Source: Chitinophagaceae bacterium (GTDB lineage Bacteria; Bacteroidota; Bacteroidia; Chitinophagales; Chitinophagaceae). Taken from it: a stretch of DNA of 64,000 nucleotides. Under the pieces are notes generated by a model. That model saw only the letters and a list, made by a program, of their open reading frames with translations. It searched no databases and was not told the DNA's origin. Position numbers and translations under genes: made by a program. The first letter of the stretch is position 1; every line of letters starts with the position of its first letter. Of this stretch, positions 1 through 8,196 are shown piece after piece. The stretch is taken from assembly GCA_016721085.1 (NCBI GenBank), contig JADKJI010000021.1:62001-126000 (forward strand), in the 5' to 3' direction.

Positions 1-41
1 ATCTCCCCACTCTTTCGTATTTTAGGGTCAAAGCTTGTTGT

Positions 42-1229
42 ATGAAACTTCTATTGCCTTTGCTGCTAATTACAGCATCTCTAAGTGCTCAGGATGTATA
101 CCGTTTTCCCGAAGGTGCTCAATCGAGGGTGAGTAGTTTTGAAAACCTGAATGGTAAGAAAGGTGCAGGTGGACAAACAAATAAGACGGCCAAAGGAAAT
201 GCTTTTGAAAGATTACAAGCTGGTGAAAGCAAAGTGTTGCTGGATGTGCAAGGTACGGGTATGATCCAAAGAATGTGGTTTACAGTGAGAGACAGAGATC
301 CCAAAACCTTACGAAGTATGCATCTCCAGATATTTTGGGATGGAGATTCAAAAGCAGCAGTGGATGTTCCCTTCGGTGATTTTTTTGTAGCTAATCTTGG
401 AAAGACTACTGCTTTTCAATCCGCTCTTTTCTCCAGTCCCGAAGGAAGATCCTACAATTGTTATATCTCAATGCCATTCCGTAAAGGCGCTAAAGTGGTA
501 TTGACGAATGAAGGCAGTACCATACAGTCGATGCTCTATTTCGATATCGATTATGTATTCCTGAAAACCTTGCCGGCAGATGCAATGTATTTTCATGCAT
601 ATTGGACCCGTCAACCTAACAATCCATTGAAACAGGATTTTGTAGTATTACCCACATTGAAAGGTAAGGGACGTTTTTTGGGGATGAGTGTGGGTGTGAA
701 TGCTGATAAAAAATATGGTAAGACATGGTGGGGCGAAGGGGAAGTGAAGATGTATTTAGATGGAGATTCGAAACTGCCAACAATAAATGGAACAGGTACT
801 GAAGATTATATAGGCACAGGATGGGGCTTATCTGCTTTTTCAAATACCTACCAGGGCTGCCCTGTTGCCAGCGATTCCCTTAGTCAATATAATTTCTATC
901 GCTGGCATTTGCCTGATGCTATCTATTTCAATACCGATATCAAAGTCGCTTTACAGGAAATAGGTGGTGGCGAATTTGATGAAGTGAAAAGCATTTTTAA
1001 TAAAGGAATACCACTTGATCCAATTTCAGTTGATGGCCCTGCAGGATTTTCAAGGATATATGAAATGAATCCAAGTCCCTCAATCAACGATGATAAATTT
1101 CCAAGGGGCTGGGTGAATTTTTATAGGATCGATGATTATTCTGCTGTGAGTTATTTCTATTATTATAAATCAAGTAGTCCGCTGCCTAAGCTGGCAGAGC
1201 TGGCAGTAAGAGTAGAAGGACTGAAATAA
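42..1229 (+). CDS. Secreted GH172 (DUF2961) glycoside hydrolase-like protein
   Basis: A Sec signal peptide covers residues 1-17 (ends LSAQ), so the mature protein acts in the periplasm or outside the cell. The motif GTGTEDY at residues 250-256 followed by IGTGWG is the hallmark of the DUF2961 family, now GH172, whose studied members cleave or rearrange fructofuranose and arabinofuranose linkages. The length (395 aa) is normal for a single-domain family member. The start ATG follows an A/T-rich leader with a TATTTTAG box near position 19, one base off the TAnnTTTG consensus. The substrate cannot be read from sequence, and no SusCD or other CAZyme genes lie beside it in the window. Family assignment is fairly sure; activity is inference. 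Confidence 0.85.
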   Translation: MKLLLPLLLITASLSAQDVYRFPEGAQSRVSSFENLNGKKGAGGQTNKTAKGNAFERLQAGESKVLLDVQGTGMIQRMWFTVRDRDPKTLRSMHLQIFWDGDSKAAVDVPFGDFFVANLGKTTAFQSALFSSPEGRSYNCYISMPFRKGAKVVLTNEGSTIQSMLYFDIDYVFLKTLPADAMYFHAYWTRQPNNPLKQDFVVLPTLKGKGRFLGMSVGVNADKKYGKTWWGEGEVKMYLDGDSKLPTINGTGTEDYIGTGWGLSAFSNTYQGCPVASDSLSQYNFYRWHLPDAIYFNTDIKVALQEIGGGEFDEVKSIFNKGIPLDPISVDGPAGFSRIYEMNPSPSINDDKFPRGWVNFYRIDDYSAVSYFYYYKSSSPLPKLAELAVRVEGLK

Positions 1230-1278
1230 AACTGAAATTGTTTTTTCAGACACATTCAACATAAAGTAACTTAACCCA

Positions 1279-1893
1279 ATGTCCCAAATAAAAAATATCA
1301 TCTTCGATCTCGGAGGAGTGCTTCTGAATCTTGATTTGGCAAAAACCCGCCAGGAATTCTTTGATCTTGGGCTCACTCAGATTGATGAACTCTTCCGCAT
1401 AGGACATGCAGCTTCTTTCTTCAAACAATATGAAATTGGCGCCATCAGTGATCAGGAGTTTGTAGATGAAATCAAGAAAGAGTTGAAAGTATCAGTTCCT
1501 GATCAGCAAATCGTTCATGCATGGAATGCGATGCTACTTGATTTTCCTTCGAAGCGGGTGGAATGGCTTAAAAAGCAACGACAACAATTCCGGATTTTCC
1601 TTTTCAGTAATACCAATGCACTTCATTTAATAGAATTCAGGAAATCGTTCAGAGAGGCGCATGGATTTGAAATTGATGAACTCTTTGAGAAAGCCTATTA
1701 TTCTCACGAAGCTCAAATAAGAAAACCCGATGCGGGGGCCTATCAATTAGTAATAGACGAAAATGGGTTGGAGGCAGCTCATACGTTGTTTATTGATGAT
1801 GCGCTCATTAATGTAGAAGCAGCCCTCTCTGTGGGATTACAAGCGTTCCATCTCAAGCCGGGCGAAGAGTTGGCGTTATTGCATTTTGGATAG
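1279..1893 (+). CDS. HAD superfamily hydrolase (subclass IA, YihX-like)
   Basis: The 204-aa protein opens with the HAD nucleophile motif FDLGGVL (Asp10 would form the phospho-aspartate). Motif II (FLFSNTN), motif III (the Lys of RKPDAGAY) and motif IV (FIDDA) follow in order, with an alpha-helical cap inserted after motif I as in subclass IA. This resembles YihX-type sugar-phosphate phosphatases; the natural substrate is unknown. It lies 49 nt after the GH172 gene and may be cotranscribed with it. Its stop codon abuts the first arm of an inverted repeat. Confidence 0.85.
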   Translation: MSQIKNIIFDLGGVLLNLDLAKTRQEFFDLGLTQIDELFRIGHAASFFKQYEIGAISDQEFVDEIKKELKVSVPDQQIVHAWNAMLLDFPSKRVEWLKKQRQQFRIFLFSNTNALHLIEFRKSFREAHGFEIDELFEKAYYSHEAQIRKPDAGAYQLVIDENGLEAAHTLFIDDALINVEAALSVGLQAFHLKPGEELALLHFG

Positions 1894-1894
1894 A

Positions 1895-2149
1895 CCGAAA
1901 GTACACACCTCATCCCCGGCCCTTCTCCGCGGGGAGAAGGGTGTCTCTTCGACGCAAGTTTAGACTTGTAACAGGAGTTTTTTTAGGAGTTTGAATTATA
2001 AATTCAAGACACTTGCTTTAAACACACAAAAATCTAATACAAAAAATTGGGTCTCAAACAAACTATCGTTTTCCTATAAAATATCAACCGGAGTGACACC
2101 CTTCTCCGCCGCGGCGGAGAAGGGCCGGGGATGAGGTGCGGACTTTCGG
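1895..2149. repeat. Inverted REP-like doublet between convergent genes
   Basis: Arm 1 (1895-1945) and arm 2 (2095-2149) are near-perfect reverse complements. Each contains its own hairpin built on CCCTTCTCC/GGAGAAGGG; the arm 2 copy is a perfect 26-bp palindrome at 2099-2124. The roughly 150-bp A/T-rich middle has a weaker inverted repeat (GCAAG at 1954-1958, CTTGC at 2012-2016). The doublet fills the gap between a plus-strand and a minus-strand gene, where it could end transcription from both sides. It contains no ORF, so it is REP- or MITE-like rather than an insertion sequence. Confidence 0.8.
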
Positions 2150-2150
2150 A

Positions 2151-2393
2151 CTACTTAATCTCCTCAAAATCTATATAATCCTCTTTCGCTCCTGGCGCTG
2201 AAGAAGGCGATGTTTTTACAAAAGATGATGAAGGTGTATGAGACGCCTGCTGTTGTTCCTGCATTTTAGATTGGAACTCGCGCATCTGGCTTTTTACCTG
2301 GCGTGTAGCTTTAACAACGGGTATAATAAAGTTGAATATGAATCTGTAGGCGAAATAGAACAGCAACACCCACAAAAGGTATTTTAGTATCAT
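2151..2393 (-). CDS. DUF4834 family small membrane protein
   Basis: An 80-aa protein with one strongly hydrophobic N-terminal helix (about residues 3-28), then a basic, Gln-rich helical stretch and a short acidic tail (DYIDFEEI). This matches the Bacteroidota-restricted DUF4834 family, whose function is unknown. It is the last gene of a three-gene minus-strand set with the coiled-coil protein and the holin-X-like protein upstream. The stop codon directly abuts the REP-like arm. Family call is by overall pattern. Confidence 0.7.
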   Translation of the reverse strand: MILKYLLWVLLFYFAYRFIFNFIIPVVKATRQVKSQMREFQSKMQEQQQASHTPSSSFVKTSPSSAPGAKEDYIDFEEIK

Positions 2394-2467
2394 GCTGTAA
2401 AAATAATAATTTCTTATTCTTCCCCCTGTTAAAGGCTTTTAAAAGAGGATGAACGGTTGGTAATTGA

Positions 2468-2791
2468 CTAGTCTTTTTTCTTGAAAAGCTTATCTATAAC
2501 TGCATCAATGCCGTCGGCTGCTTTTTCGGCTAAATGATTTACGATGCGGTTCAGGGCATTTTGTAGCTTCTCATTATTTACAACAGAGTCCATTATGCTG
2601 CTTGTTACGGGTTGTGACTCTTTCTTTGACTGGAAAATGGAATTCCGGATCATGCTGCCGTAGTTATTCTGCAAATGTTCAAGGTTGTTATCGAACCTGT
2701 CTTCCAATTGCCTGGATTTCAGCTTTAGCCGGTAAATCTCTTTTTCAAGATTGTCGAGATTTTTTATGTTGGAATTGCCTGACATATACAA
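2468..2791 (-). CDS. Hypothetical coiled-coil protein
   Basis: A 107-aa protein that I do not recognise. It is mostly helical and charged, with a probable coiled coil around residues 10-45, and has no signal peptide or membrane segment. The second Met (residue 3, start at 2785) is an equally good start. It begins only 4 nt after the stop of the holin-X-like gene, so the two are almost certainly cotranscribed and translationally coupled. The context suggests a soluble partner of a small membrane protein; nothing more can be said. Confidence 0.65.
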   Translation of the reverse strand: MYMSGNSNIKNLDNLEKEIYRLKLKSRQLEDRFDNNLEHLQNNYGSMIRNSIFQSKKESQPVTSSIMDSVVNNEKLQNALNRIVNHLAEKAADGIDAVIDKLFKKKD

Positions 2792-2795
2792 TGGT

Positions 2796-3182
2796 TTATA
2801 GGTTGGAATCAGTTGGAGGTGCAGAGGAAGTATCTTCCTGTGTTTTCTTCAATAAGCCTCTGATGATTGGGTTTATGAAAAGTGGTTTACGGAATACTGC
2901 CAGCAACACTATTTTCAGGAGAATGATAAGGGCTGTAATGCCGAATCCTTTCACATAGCTACCAGTTAAGTCTGATAACCAGAACCCTAGTACAAGGCCA
3001 ATGAAAATGATCAATAGCCAGGCCAGGAACAGGGAAATAATGATCCAGATGAAATAGCCCGCTGTTTTTGAAAAAGCCTTTATACCCTGAAGACGGTAAA
3101 TCTCCAACCTTGTCTCCCAATACTCTTTCAACAGGTTCTTGTTTTCCTTGATAAAACCACCCAAATTATCTGGTTGACTCAT
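2796..3182 (-). CDS. Phage holin-like / holin-X superfamily membrane protein
   Basis: This 128-aa protein has a polar N-terminus (KEYWETRLEIYRLQG) followed by two adjacent hydrophobic hairpin helices (about residues 43-67 and 78-100) and a polar tail. That matches the Phage_holin_3_6 / 'Actinobacterial holin-X' family, widespread in Bacteroidota chromosomes next to small helical proteins and thought to have an envelope role. No phage genes are near, so a lysis function is unlikely. It heads the minus-strand trio and is divergent from rimP. Confidence 0.7.
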   Translation of the reverse strand: MSQPDNLGGFIKENKNLLKEYWETRLEIYRLQGIKAFSKTAGYFIWIIISLFLAWLLIIFIGLVLGFWLSDLTGSYVKGFGITALIILLKIVLLAVFRKPLFINPIIRGLLKKTQEDTSSAPPTDSNL

Positions 3183-3262
3183 AAATTGGTTTTTCTAAAG
3201 GTACTCCCTTTATTATTGGTACTCTAAAACGGCTATCAGCCACGGGGATGATTTTTTTTGGT

Positions 3263-3296
3263 TTTTGGAAGTAATTGGGTATTTACCTTACATTTG
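3263..3296 (+). promoter_or_regulatory. Promoter of rimP-nusA-infB
   Basis: A perfect Bacteroidota -7 box, TACATTTG, lies at 3289-3296. A TTTTG -33 element at 3263-3267 lies 21 nt upstream. Transcription should begin near 3300, leaving a leader of about 50 nt before the rimP ATG at 3355. Confidence 0.75.
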
Positions 3297-3315
3297 CAAT
3301 GGAATTAATGAAGAA

Positions 3316-3344
3316 GAAGGGAACGGGGTCCGTTCCCTTCTTTA
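3316..3344 (+). terminator. Leader hairpin, possible attenuator before rimP
   Basis: An 11-bp perfect stem (3316-3326 with 3330-3340) and a 3-nt loop are followed by TTTATTT. It lies inside the predicted leader, about 15 nt after the expected transcription start and 14 nt before the rimP start codon. It has the form of an intrinsic terminator but sits after the promoter, so attenuation or masking of the rimP start is plausible. Confidence 0.6.
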
Positions 3345-3354
3345 TTTACCTGAC

Positions 3355-3825
3355 ATGAACAGCGACAGTACAATCAGCACGATAGAAGAAATGGTAAAAG
3401 GCTTACTGGCAGATGAGCCGCAGTATTTCATTGTAGACCTGCGTATTAAGCCTACCAATAACGTGAAGTTATATCTCGATGGAGATCAAGGTATTACGAT
3501 TGAAAAGTGCATTTCCTATAACCGAGCTCTTTACAAACTTTTACTGGAAGCCTCTCTTTTTCCGGAAGACGATTTTTCATTGGAAGTCTCTTCTCCGGGA
3601 CTGGATGAACCCCTTAAATGGCACCGCCAATATCAAAAAAATATAGGCAGGCCAGTTGAAGTACTTCTTCTTGATGGAGTGAAAATTGAAGGCAAAATGA
3701 CGGAAGTGAGCGAAGAAGGCATTACGGTGGAAGAAACCAGAGGAAAAAATAAAAAGAAAGAAGTTATCACACACAACTTTCTATTCAATAACATAAAATC
3801 AACCAAACTTCAGGTAGTATTTTAA
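3355..3825 (+). CDS. rimP: Ribosome maturation factor RimP
   Basis: RimP binds the 30S subunit and assists its late maturation. The 156-aa protein shows the family pattern: an N-terminal alpha/beta domain with VKLYLDGDQGITIEKC, the diagnostic LEVSSPGLDEPL motif, and a C-terminal SH3-like barrel. I chose the ATG at 3355 because the longer frame (from 3265) would overlap the promoter and leader hairpin and add residues foreign to the family. It leads the conserved rimP-nusA-infB operon, 33 nt ahead of nusA. Confidence 0.93.
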   Translation: MNSDSTISTIEEMVKGLLADEPQYFIVDLRIKPTNNVKLYLDGDQGITIEKCISYNRALYKLLLEASLFPEDDFSLEVSSPGLDEPLKWHRQYQKNIGRPVEVLLLDGVKIEGKMTEVSEEGITVEETRGKNKKKEVITHNFLFNNIKSTKLQVVF

Positions 3826-3858
3826 ATTCCGGGTTACCGGGTTCTTAAATTGTAGATT

Positions 3859-5106
3859 ATGGCAAGTATCAATCTGAGAGAAGCTTTCCAGGAGTTTAAG
3901 GAAGCCGAAAATATCGACCGTCCCACGATGATGAAAGTTGTGGAAGACGTATTCAAGACATTGCTCCGTAAAAAATTCGGTAGCGACGAAAATTTCGACG
4001 TGATCGTGAACGCTGAAAAAGGCGACCTGGAAATCATCCGCAGACGTATGATCGTTGAAGATGGTGCTGTGATAGATCCGCTGGCTGAAGTAGCCTATAG
4101 CGATGCAGTGAAAATTGAACCCGACTTTGAAGTTGGTGAGGAATTATATGAAGAAGTGAATATCTACGATTTCGGACGTCGCGCTATCCTGGCTGCCAAA
4201 CAAACCCTGGCCAGCCGTATCAGCGACCTGAAAAAGAATGTTCTGGTTAAGAAATATGGCGAACGTGTTGGTGATATCATCAGCGCTGAAGTTTACCAGG
4301 TTTGGAAAAAAGAAATCCTGATGCTGGATGAAGAAGGCAATGAACTGATTCTTCCAAAATCTGAGCAGATACCACAAGATTATTTCAAGAAAGGCGAGAA
4401 TACCCGTGCAGTTGTGAAGAAAGTGGAACTGAAAAATAACTCACCAGTTATCATCCTCTCCCGTACCTCTCCTTCTTTCCTTGCAAAATTGCTGGAAATA
4501 GAAGTGCCTGAAATTTTCGATGGTCTTATCGTTATCAAAAAGATCGTTCGTGAACCAGGGGAAAGAGCAAAAGTGGCTGTTGAATCATTCGACGATCGTA
4601 TCGATCCGGTAGGTGCTTGCGTAGGTATGAAAGGTAGCCGTATCCACGGTATCGTTCGCGAATTAAAGAATGAGAATATCGACGTAATCAACTGGACAAA
4701 TAATATTCAGTTACTGATACAGCGTTCATTAACTCCTGCCCGTATTACCAATATGGAACTGGATAATGACACCAAACATGCTAATGTTTACCTCAAACCC
4801 GATCAGGTTTCTCTGGCAATCGGTAAGAAAGGGGTGAATATCAAATTGGCTCAGGAACTGACTGGTTATAGTATTGATGTATTCCGTGATACAGAAGGTG
4901 AACCACAAGAGTTCGATATCGATCTGGAAGAATTCAGCGATGAAATTGAAACATGGATCATAGATGAGTTCAAGCGCATCGGTTGCGATACCGCCCGTAG
5001 TGTGTTGGAACTGACAGCTGAAGAACTGGAAAGAAGAACAGACCTGGAGAAGGAAACCATTGTGGAAGTAAGAAGAGTATTGAAAGAAGAATTCGAAAAA
5101 GAATAA
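3859..5106 (+). CDS. nusA: Transcription termination/antitermination factor NusA
   Basis: NusA binds RNA polymerase and nascent RNA to modulate pausing, termination and antitermination. The 415-aa protein has the NusA N-terminal domain (residues about 1-125), an S1 domain (about 130-200) and two KH domains with GACVGMKGSR and AIGKKGVNIKLA GxxG loops. A short helix-hairpin-helix-like tail (ARSVLELTAEEL) ends it, without the two acidic repeats of E. coli NusA, as is usual in this phylum. It sits between rimP and infB, 57 nt before infB. Because the operon leader contains a terminator-like hairpin, NusA may influence its own expression; that is inference. Confidence 0.97.
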   Translation: MASINLREAFQEFKEAENIDRPTMMKVVEDVFKTLLRKKFGSDENFDVIVNAEKGDLEIIRRRMIVEDGAVIDPLAEVAYSDAVKIEPDFEVGEELYEEVNIYDFGRRAILAAKQTLASRISDLKKNVLVKKYGERVGDIISAEVYQVWKKEILMLDEEGNELILPKSEQIPQDYFKKGENTRAVVKKVELKNNSPVIILSRTSPSFLAKLLEIEVPEIFDGLIVIKKIVREPGERAKVAVESFDDRIDPVGACVGMKGSRIHGIVRELKNENIDVINWTNNIQLLIQRSLTPARITNMELDNDTKHANVYLKPDQVSLAIGKKGVNIKLAQELTGYSIDVFRDTEGEPQEFDIDLEEFSDEIETWIIDEFKRIGCDTARSVLELTAEELERRTDLEKETIVEVRRVLKEEFEKE

Positions 5107-5163
5107 ATAGAACTTATTGGATAACCGGATGCCGGTTTCCAGATGTAACATTAAAACCACTGA

Positions 5164-8043
5164 ATGTCAGATTTAAAATTACCGCGACTGTTAGCAGCGG
5201 CCAAAGAATTCAATGTTGGCCAGGATACCTTGATTGATTTCCTGGAAGCAAAAGGTTTTGGCAAAGACGACCTTAAGCCTACGTCGAAATTGACGGAGGA
5301 AATGTATCGTTGTTTGCAACAGGAATTCCAAAGCGATAAAGTAGCAAAGCTGAAAAGCGACCAGATCGATTTGCCCAAGGGAAGTGTGGAAGCGAAGAAG
5401 AAGAAAGAAGAAGATGCAGTGGTTTTCAAAAAGGAAACCAAGAAGGAAGCAGAGGAAGAAAAGCCTAAAGAAGAAGTAGTTGTAGCTCCGGTTGTTGTTG
5501 AACAAAAACCTGAAGTTGTAGTAGAAAAGAAGGTAGAGGAAGTTGTAGTTCCCGAAGTAGTGAAAGTAGAGGCTCCCGAAATTGAAGGATTAAAGGTTTT
5601 AGATAAAATAGATCTTTCTGCTATCGATTCTTCAACCCGTCCTAAGAAGATAGTTAAGAAAAAAGCAGAACCAGCTCCTGTAGAACAAGCCCCTGTACCA
5701 GAAGAAAAAGAAAAGCCAAAGGCTAAGAAGAAAAAGCAGGAGACAGAAGAAGTAATAGTTCCACCAGTTGTTGAAACGAAACCCGAAGTTGAAGCAGTTC
5801 AGGAAGAAGAAGGTCCGGCTGTTATTGAAAATATCAGGGCTGAAAAATTGGAAGGGCCTAAAATTCTCGGTAAAATAGAATTGCCTGTTGAAAGCGATAC
5901 ACGTCCTAAACCAGGTGATGAGAAAAGGAAACGTAAGCGTATCCCTATCGAGAAAAAGGATTTCAAACCAAGCACTACTCCTGAGTTGTTTAAACGCAAG
6001 GATGGTGATCCTCCTCGTCAGGGTGGCGGTGGTGGCGGCCAGCAAGGCGGTGGTTTCCGTGGTGGTAACCGTCCAGGTGGTCCGCAAAGAGGTCCCGCTC
6101 GTGGTCCACGTGAAGTAAAAGAAATTGACGAAAAAGAAATCCAGAATAAGATTCGTGAAACGCAGGCTAAGCTTGCGGGTACTGGTGGCCGTGGTAAGAG
6201 TCTGAAAGCGAAATATCGTCGTGAAAAACGTCAGGGTGTTGCCGATCAGGCAGGATCTGAAGATTCGCAAGACAACAAGCTGCAGCTTACTGAGTTTATC
6301 AGTGTTAGTGAATTGGCTAACCTGATGGATGTAAGTTTTGCTGAAGTTATAAGTAAGTGTATGAGCCTTGGATTGATGGTTTCCATCAACCAGCGTTTGG
6401 ATGCTGAAGTAATAGAACTGGTAGCAAGCGAATTCGGTTTCGATGTGGAATTCATCGATATGGAGAAGCAAATGGAAATGGAGGAAGAGGAAGAAGAAGA
6501 TCTGGAAGAGGATCTGGTGCCAAGAGCTCCTATTGTTACCATCATGGGTCACGTTGACCACGGTAAAACATCATTGCTCGACTATATACGTAGTGCTAAT
6601 GTAGTAGCTGGTGAAGCGGGTGGTATCACCCAGCACATCGGTGCTTATGAAGTTACTCTGGCAAACGGTAAGAAAATAGCCTTCCTGGATACTCCTGGTC
6701 ACGAAGCCTTTACGGCGATGCGTGCCCGTGGTGCCAAGGTAACCGACATTGCAGTTATCGTAATTGCGGCAGATGATGCGGTGATGCCTCAAACAAAAGA
6801 AGCTATCAGCCACGCACAAGCGGCAAATGTACCAATGATATTCGCTATCAATAAAATTGATAAGGATGGTGCCAACCCACAAAAAATCTACGAACAGTTA
6901 TCTCAGATGAACCTGTTGGTGGAAGAATGGGGTGGTAAATTCCAAAGTCAGGAATTGAGTGCGAAGAAAGGATTGAATGTAGATGCTCTTCTTGAAAAAA
7001 TATTGCTCGAAGCAGAATTGCTCGACCTGAAATCAAATCCTGATAAAGAAGCTACAGGTACTATCATCGAAGCAACCCTTGATAAGGGTCGTGGATATGT
7101 TGCCACTGTACTTGTTCAGAACGGTACGCTTCGTTTAGGAGATATCGTTGTATCTGGTCAGAACTTCGGTAGGGTGAAAGCGATGTTCAACGAACGTAAC
7201 AAGCGTTCCGAAGAAGCACCTCCTTCCACACCGGTATTGATACTTGGATTGAACGGAGCCCCACAGGCTGGTGAGAAATTCAAGGTATATGCCGACGAAA
7301 GTGAAGCAAAAGAAGTAGCGAATAAGAGAGCACAGATATTACGTGAACAAGGTATTCGAACTAAGAAACATATTACACTCGATGAAATCGGTCGTCGTTT
7401 GGCTCTTGGAAACTTCAAACAACTGAACCTGATCATCAAGGGTGACGTGGATGGATCGGTAGAAGCGTTAAGCGACTCCTTACAGAAACTGTCTACTCAG
7501 GAAATCGTGGTGAGTGTGGTATTGAAAGCCGTGGGTGCCATTACAGAAAGCGATGTATTGCTGGCAACAGCATCTGATGCTATCATCGTAGGCTTTAACG
7601 TTCGTCCTTCTGCTCAAGCTGCCCGTTTGGCTGAAGGCGAAGGAGTGGAAATAAAACTTTACTCCATCATCTATAACGCTATTGAAGAAATCAAGAGCGC
7701 GATGGAAGGTATGTTGGAGCCAACTATCAAGGAGAAAATTGTTGCTAATGTGGAAGTACGTAACGTATTCCGCTTTGATAAGGCAACAGTGGCCGGATGT
7801 TTTGTACTGGATGGTAAGATTGCCCGTAACTCTAAGATCCGTATCATTCGTGACGGTATCGTAGAATATCCGAAGGGTGAAGGCCAAAGTGCTGAACTGG
7901 CTTCTCTGAAACGTTTCAAAGATGATGTGAAAGACGTTGCTTCAAGCATGGAGTGCGGATTGACCATCAAGAACTTCAACGATATCCAGGTTGGTGATAT
8001 AGTGGAGGCCTTTGAAGAAGAAGAAGTTAAGAGAACATTATAA
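5164..8043 (+). CDS. infB: Translation initiation factor IF-2
   Basis: IF-2 is the GTPase that delivers initiator tRNA and promotes 50S joining. The 959-aa protein starts with an IF2_N helix-turn domain (about 1-55), then a long Lys/Glu/Val-rich low-complexity linker (about 75-270), a Gly/Arg-rich patch (about 280-315), and a second IF2_N-like domain (about 375-430). The G domain follows with GHVDHGKT at 462-469, DTPGHEAF and NKID, then domains II-IV. The linker is longer and more acidic/basic patterned than in proteobacteria but is typical of Bacteroidota. The large minus-strand open frames under it are shadows of the biased linker. Confidence 0.98.
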   Translation: MSDLKLPRLLAAAKEFNVGQDTLIDFLEAKGFGKDDLKPTSKLTEEMYRCLQQEFQSDKVAKLKSDQIDLPKGSVEAKKKKEEDAVVFKKETKKEAEEEKPKEEVVVAPVVVEQKPEVVVEKKVEEVVVPEVVKVEAPEIEGLKVLDKIDLSAIDSSTRPKKIVKKKAEPAPVEQAPVPEEKEKPKAKKKKQETEEVIVPPVVETKPEVEAVQEEEGPAVIENIRAEKLEGPKILGKIELPVESDTRPKPGDEKRKRKRIPIEKKDFKPSTTPELFKRKDGDPPRQGGGGGGQQGGGFRGGNRPGGPQRGPARGPREVKEIDEKEIQNKIRETQAKLAGTGGRGKSLKAKYRREKRQGVADQAGSEDSQDNKLQLTEFISVSELANLMDVSFAEVISKCMSLGLMVSINQRLDAEVIELVASEFGFDVEFIDMEKQMEMEEEEEEDLEEDLVPRAPIVTIMGHVDHGKTSLLDYIRSANVVAGEAGGITQHIGAYEVTLANGKKIAFLDTPGHEAFTAMRARGAKVTDIAVIVIAADDAVMPQTKEAISHAQAANVPMIFAINKIDKDGANPQKIYEQLSQMNLLVEEWGGKFQSQELSAKKGLNVDALLEKILLEAELLDLKSNPDKEATGTIIEATLDKGRGYVATVLVQNGTLRLGDIVVSGQNFGRVKAMFNERNKRSEEAPPSTPVLILGLNGAPQAGEKFKVYADESEAKEVANKRAQILREQGIRTKKHITLDEIGRRLALGNFKQLNLIIKGDVDGSVEALSDSLQKLSTQEIVVSVVLKAVGAITESDVLLATASDAIIVGFNVRPSAQAARLAEGEGVEIKLYSIIYNAIEEIKSAMEGMLEPTIKEKIVANVEVRNVFRFDKATVAGCFVLDGKIARNSKIRIIRDGIVEYPKGEGQSAELASLKRFKDDVKDVASSMECGLTIKNFNDIQVGDIVEAFEEEEVKRTL

Positions 8044-8068
8044 AGAAACCGGAACCGGTTTCCATAAC

Positions 8069-8103
8069 AATCCCGGAGGTGGCGCCTTTGGGATTTGTTT
8101 TTA
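8069..8103 (+). terminator. Terminator after infB
   Basis: AATCCC (8069-8074) pairs with GGGATT (8090-8095), with an inner AGG/CCT pairing, followed by TTTGTTTTT. A separate 8-bp palindrome at 8045-8062 lies between it and the stop codon. It ends the rimP-nusA-infB unit. Confidence 0.6.
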
Positions 8104-8169
8104 AGGGTAATAGCGCCGAAACTTTTGTTAAATAACCCTCTTTGTAAACCGGCTTCTGGCCGGGACGAG

Positions 8170-8177
8170 TATTTTTG
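8170..8177 (+). promoter_or_regulatory. -7 promoter box of the SurA-like gene
   Basis: TATTTTTG fits TAnnTTTG exactly, 19 nt before the ATG at 8197. A TTTG at 8141-8144 could be the -33 element, but the 25-nt spacing is long. Confidence 0.45.
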
Positions 8178-8196
8178 AGGATTGTAATATAATGGT

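Noticed and set aside
2796..3182. Holin-like protein as a sign of prophage
   Set aside because: No other phage gene, integrase or attachment site is visible, and the family is chromosomal in Bacteroidota.
6010..6110. Gly/Arg-rich repeat DNA in infB as a tandem repeat or CRISPR-like array
   Set aside because: It is in frame and encodes the low-complexity linker of IF-2; there are no regular spacers.
5632..6561. 309-codon minus-strand open frame under infB
   Set aside because: It lies in the Lys/Glu/Val-rich linker of IF-2, whose codon bias removes stops on the other strand; the encoded sequence is Phe/Leu-rich nonsense with no domain pattern.
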